Assembly: GCA_002842215.1 (NCBI GenBank) | Contig: PHCC01000008.1 | Coordinates: forward strand, 1-64,000 | Reading direction: 5' to 3' | Source: Betaproteobacteria bacterium HGW-Betaproteobacteria-9 | GTDB lineage: Bacteria > Pseudomonadota > Gammaproteobacteria > Burkholderiales > Burkholderiaceae_C | Length of the DNA stretch: 64,000 nucleotides | Shown here: positions 60,803-64,000 of the stretch, one piece after another | How the letters are laid out: each line of letters starts with the position of its first letter | Position numbering within the stretch: the stretch's first letter is position 1 | Position numbers and translations under genes: made by a program | Notes under the pieces: generated by a model | Database searches by the model: none | Told to the model about the DNA's origin: nothing | The model's input: only the letters and a program-made list of their open reading frames with translations

Positions 60803-61323
60803 GCCACGGCAGCACCATGCGACGCACGCTGAATGCCTTGTACGACGGCTGCGCCTGGCTCGCGGCGGTGTTCATGATCGGCGTGCTGGTCATGGTGCTG
60901 CTGTCGGTGCTGGGCCGGCAGTTCCAGTTCCACGTGCCGGGCACGGATGCTTACGCCGGCTACGCCATGGCCGCCGCCGGTTTCCTGGCGCTGGCGCACA
61001 CGCTCAAGCGCAACGAGCACATCCGTGTCACGTTGGTGCTGGGCAAGCTCACCGGCCGCGCCCGCCGGGGCCTGGAGCTCTGGTCGCTGAGTGCGGCGGT
61101 GCTGCTGTCCGGGCTGTTCGCCTGGTTCGCGGCGCGCCTGGTGTGGCAGTCGATCGAGTTCCACGACATTTCCACCGGCAACGATGCCACGCCGCTGTGG
61201 ATCCCTCAGCTCGCGATGGCGTTCGGCACGCTGGTGCTGTTCATCGCTTTCGTGGACGAATGGGTGCTGGAAGCCCGTGGCCAGCGGTTACGCATTGACG
61301 GATCGGAGACCCGCCATGAATGA
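60799..61323 (+). CDS. dctQ: TRAP transporter small membrane subunit
   Basis: This 174-residue DctQ-type protein has four helices. The GTG at 60799 overlaps the dctP stop (GTGA); an ATG at 60817 is the alternative and removes six residues. It overlaps the large subunit by 8 bases. Confidence 0.85.
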   Translation: MSHGSTMRRTLNALYDGCAWLAAVFMIGVLVMVLLSVLGRQFQFHVPGTDAYAGYAMAAAGFLALAHTLKRNEHIRVTLVLGKLTGRARRGLELWSLSAAVLLSGLFAWFAARLVWQSIEFHDISTGNDATPLWIPQLAMAFGTLVLFIAFVDEWVLEARGQRLRIDGSETRHE

Positions 61324-62611
61324 GATGGTCGTCACCGGCTTTCTGATCGTGGCCCTGTTCGCGCTGCTCGGCAGCGGCGTCTGGATCGGCCTCACGCTGG
61401 CCGGCGTGGCCTGGATCGGCATGGAGCTGTTCTCTTCGCGCAGCGCGGGCGACGCGATGGCGGTCACCATCTGGGGCTCGGCCAGCAGCTGGACGCTGAC
61501 GGCATTGCCGCTGTTCATCTGGATGGGTGAGATCCTGTTCCGCACCAAGCTGTCGGAAAACATGTTCAAGGGCCTGGCACCCTGGGTCAATGCGCTGCCG
61601 GGCCGGCTGCTGCACACCAACATCCTGGGCAGCACCATCTTCGCGGCGGTGTCGGGTTCGTCGGCGGCCACCTGCGCCACCATCGGCAAGATGACCATCC
61701 CCGAACTGACCGAACGGGGCTACCCGCCTGAGCGCGTCATCGGCTCGCTGGGCGGCGCGAGCACGCTGGGCCTGCTGATCCCACCCTCCATCGTGATGAT
61801 CGTCTACGGCGTCGCCGCCGAGGTGTCGATCGCCAAGCTGTTTGTCGCGGGCATGATTCCCGGCCTGATGCTCGCCGGGCTTTTCAGCGGCTACCTGATG
61901 GTCTGGTCGCTGCTCAACCCCGAAAAGATTCCGCAGGCCGATCCTGGCATGAGTTTCACCGACAAGTTGCGCGCTTCCAGCGAGCTGATCCCGGTGGTGT
62001 TGCTCATCGGTGGCGTGATCGGCTCGATCTACGTCGGCGTGGCCACCGCCACCGAGGCGGCCGCCATCGGTGTGGTCGGCTCGCTGGTGCTGTCGGCGTA
62101 CCAGAAGTCGCTCAACTGGCAGAACTTCAAGGATGCGCTGCTGGGCGCGACGCGCCTGTATTGCATGATGGCGCTGATCCTCGCCGGGGCGGCTTTCCTC
62201 ACGCTGTCCATGGGCTACATCGGGCTGCCGCGCCACCTGGCCGAGTGGGTGGGTTCGCTGGGCCTGTCGCCGGGCCTGCTGTTGATCGCGCTGGCGCTGT
62301 TCTTCATCCTGCTGGGCTGTTTCCTCGACGGCATTTCCATGATCGTGCTGACCATGGGCGTGCTGATCCCGACGGTGCAGGCCGCGGGCATCGACCTGAT
62401 CTGGTTCGGCATCTTCGTCGTCATCGTGGTGGAGATGGCGCAGATCACGCCGCCGGTGGGTTTTAACCTGTTTGTGCTGCAGGGCATGACCAAACGTGAG
62501 ATCAACTGGATCGCCAGCGTCTGCATGCCTTACTTCTTCCTCATGGTGCTGGCCGTGTGCCTCTTGTACTGGTTCCCCCAGATCGTGATGTGGCTGCCGG
62601 GGAACATGTGA
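61316..62611 (+). CDS. dctM: TRAP transporter large membrane subunit
   Basis: The 431-residue DctM-type permease has about 12 helices, AVSGSSAATCATIGKMTIPEL, LGGASTLGLLIPPSIVMIVYG and QITPPVGFNLFVLQG. The ORF in the track starts 75 codons too early, inside dctQ. Confidence 0.93.
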   Translation: MNEMVVTGFLIVALFALLGSGVWIGLTLAGVAWIGMELFSSRSAGDAMAVTIWGSASSWTLTALPLFIWMGEILFRTKLSENMFKGLAPWVNALPGRLLHTNILGSTIFAAVSGSSAATCATIGKMTIPELTERGYPPERVIGSLGGASTLGLLIPPSIVMIVYGVAAEVSIAKLFVAGMIPGLMLAGLFSGYLMVWSLLNPEKIPQADPGMSFTDKLRASSELIPVVLLIGGVIGSIYVGVATATEAAAIGVVGSLVLSAYQKSLNWQNFKDALLGATRLYCMMALILAGAAFLTLSMGYIGLPRHLAEWVGSLGLSPGLLLIALALFFILLGCFLDGISMIVLTMGVLIPTVQAAGIDLIWFGIFVVIVVEMAQITPPVGFNLFVLQGMTKREINWIASVCMPYFFLMVLAVCLLYWFPQIVMWLPGNM

Positions 62612-62620
62612 GCTGGCGCT

Positions 62621-63889
62621 TCAGGCCCGCAGGAATCGTTCGGGTCTGAACGGGCTCGAACCGATGCTGGTGGGCTCGCCCAGCATGAGTTGCGCCAGCA
62701 ACTCGCCAGTCCCCGGTCCGGTCGAAAAACCGATGTGCTGGTGCCCCAGCGCCAGCCAGACGCCGGACTGACCCGGGCATTCCCCAACCATCGGGCGGCT
62801 GTCGGGCAGGGTGGGGCGGCTACCCAACCAGTCGGGTTCAGCGGTGCGTTCGCCCAGCGCCAGCGCCTCGCGCGCGGCCCGCTCGGCGGCGTCCAGCTGC
62901 GCCGGCCGAGGCGGCGCATGTTGTGCGTTCAGCTCCACCCCGGTGGTCAGTCGCAGCCCTTGCGCCATGGGCGCGAGCACGTAGCCGGCGGCGGTGTCGT
63001 ACACCGGCCGGTTGAGTGCCGCGCCATTCGCTGGCGTGAAGTGCCTGTGGTAGCCGCGCTCAAAGCCCATGGGCAGCTTCAGTCCGAACTGCTGTCGAAG
63101 GAAATCGCGCGACCACGGACCGAGCGCGATGACCACGTGATCGGCACGCAGGGCGCACCCATCGGACGTGCCGACGGACCAGCCACCGTTGTCTCGTTGC
63201 AGGTATGTGGCCTCGGTGGTTTGCAGCTGCCCGCCGAGTTCCACCAGCCACCGCGCATAGGCGCGCACCACCTCGCCTGGGCTGTCCACCGAGCTGGCGT
63301 CTTTCACCCACAGGGCCTTGCGGAAGATGGGCTGCAGATGCGGTTCCAGATCGTGCAGTTCGTGTGCGCCCAGCTCGGCAGTGGCCACCCCCAAGCGGGC
63401 CAGTGTCTCGCGTCCGAAAGCGCCCGACTGGAAGCCGGCTTCGCTGCGGTAGAGGAACAGCCAGCCCTCGTCGCGGAGGCGCTGCGCGACACCGGCCGCG
63501 TCCATCCACCGGCGGTGCATCTCACCCGAGTGCCGGATGAGGGCATCCAGCACGGTGGTGGTCTCGCGAAAGCTGCGCTCGCGCGCATGGGACAGGAACG
63601 ACAGACCCCAGCGCCATTGGCCCAGCATCGCCAGCGGGTCGTAGCGGAAACCCGGGCTGCGCCCGCGCAGCAGACCCGGCAACTGCGACCACAGCCGGGG
63701 GTGGTTGAACGGCATCAGGGAACTGCGCGCCAGCACACCGGCGTTGCCATGCGAGGTCGCAGCACCCGGGCCCAGCGGGTCGATCACGGTCACGTCCAGG
63801 CCGCGCTGGCGCAGCGAGAGCGCGCAACTGATGCCCACCATGCCGGCGCCCAGCACCACCACCTGTTGTCCAAGCCTTGCCTGCGTCAT
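62621..63889 (-). CDS. FAD-dependent D-amino acid dehydrogenase-like oxidoreductase
   Basis: The 422-residue DAO-family flavoprotein of the DadA type has the FAD motif VVLGAGMVGISCALSLRQRG, the segment VIDPLGPGAATSHGNAGVLARSSLMPF and late ALGHQHIGFSTGPGTGELLA. It would deaminate D-amino acids or related imino acids. It converges on the TRAP operon with a 9-bp gap and is divergent from the probable racemase gene, suggesting a D-amino acid or oxoproline pathway. Confidence 0.85.
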   Translation of the reverse strand: MTQARLGQQVVVLGAGMVGISCALSLRQRGLDVTVIDPLGPGAATSHGNAGVLARSSLMPFNHPRLWSQLPGLLRGRSPGFRYDPLAMLGQWRWGLSFLSHARERSFRETTTVLDALIRHSGEMHRRWMDAAGVAQRLRDEGWLFLYRSEAGFQSGAFGRETLARLGVATAELGAHELHDLEPHLQPIFRKALWVKDASSVDSPGEVVRAYARWLVELGGQLQTTEATYLQRDNGGWSVGTSDGCALRADHVVIALGPWSRDFLRQQFGLKLPMGFERGYHRHFTPANGAALNRPVYDTAAGYVLAPMAQGLRLTTGVELNAQHAPPRPAQLDAAERAAREALALGERTAEPDWLGSRPTLPDSRPMVGECPGQSGVWLALGHQHIGFSTGPGTGELLAQLMLGEPTSIGSSPFRPERFLRA

Positions 63890-63936
63890 GCTTTCATGTT
63901 CCCATCGTTGGTGTTTTCAACCCGCAGCTTATCGCC

Positions 63937-64000
63937 ATGAAGGACACGAAGACCGTCACCGAGGGATGCCTGGGCGTCATCATGCTGGACACCCGCTTCC
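63937..64000 (+). CDS. Partial N-terminus of a probable aspartate/glutamate racemase-family protein
   Basis: Twenty-one codons are visible before the right edge: MKDTKTVTEGCLGVIMLDTR followed by F. The GVIMLDTRF start resembles Asp/Glu/hydantoin racemase-like proteins. The fit with the adjacent DadA-like gene supports it, but the fragment is too short to be sure. Confidence 0.5.
   Translation, partial: MKDTKTVTEGCLGVIMLDTRF

Overview
The window is GC-rich, densely coded chromosomal DNA. It looks like a facultatively denitrifying betaproteobacterium of the Burkholderiales, most likely a Comamonadaceae member related to Hydrogenophaga. This is inferred from gene content, codon use and the short intergenic repeats; no rRNA or tRNA gene is present to confirm it.

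Layout. (1) 1-1952: a probable IS3-type element edge, a DsrE-like periplasmic protein and a ModE regulator. (2) 2183-16676: an alcohol-oxidation block with an NAD aldehyde dehydrogenase and its DUF779 partner, a TonB receptor, the ATPase and TctC-like binding protein of a transporter, then a tight operon of beta-propeller, periplasmic binding protein, ABC-2 permease, SoxYZ-like carrier and metallo-beta-lactamase-fold protein. It ends with a PQQ alcohol dehydrogenase carrying the Asp-Tyr-Asp signature of lanthanide enzymes, a small cytochrome c and a secreted protein of unknown role. (3) 16797-20551: a MASE3-type hybrid sensor kinase and two small exported proteins. (4) 20607-32916: the pqqABCDE operon (minus strand, continuing into four envelope genes), a divergent alpha/beta hydrolase plus a second metallohydrolase, a large AcoR-type sigma-54 activator, and a PedF-like cytochrome c with an MxaJ/XoxJ-like binding protein. 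(5) 33184-38937: a GAF-Fis regulator without an AAA+ domain and a tungsten aldehyde oxidoreductase cluster (aorA, aorB, aorC, a MoaD-like protein, a 99-residue protein). (6) 39028-43619: a nitronate monooxygenase-like flavoprotein, a small membrane protein, a sulfide:quinone oxidoreductase, OsmC and an NsrR-like regulator. (7) 43641-54462: a nitrous oxide reductase cluster (nosX, cytochrome c, two NosL-like genes, nosY, F, D, R, Z and a DUF2946 gene). (8) 54857-64000: crcB, rdgC, 5-oxoprolinase pxpA/C/B with a regulator, a TRAP transporter, a DadA-like oxidoreductase and the start of a probable racemase.

How it works together (inference). Alcohols are oxidised in the periplasm by the predicted lanthanide-PQQ dehydrogenase. 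Electrons leave through the small cytochromes c, PQQ comes from the pqq operon, and the metal may enter through the TonB receptor and the Ped/Lut-like ABC system. The aldehydes can be oxidised by the NAD enzyme or by the tungsten enzyme. At least five promoters in the PQQ part carry good -24/-12 (sigma-54) elements and two or three more are weaker, which makes the AcoR-type protein at 28974-31139 the natural candidate activator. The nos cluster supplies a terminal electron acceptor, N2O. Its two promoter regions share one architecture, an FNR/DNR box followed by an NsrR-like palindrome.

Two families of intergenic repeats are scattered through the window, and in two places they appear to form the N-terminal codons of exported proteins.
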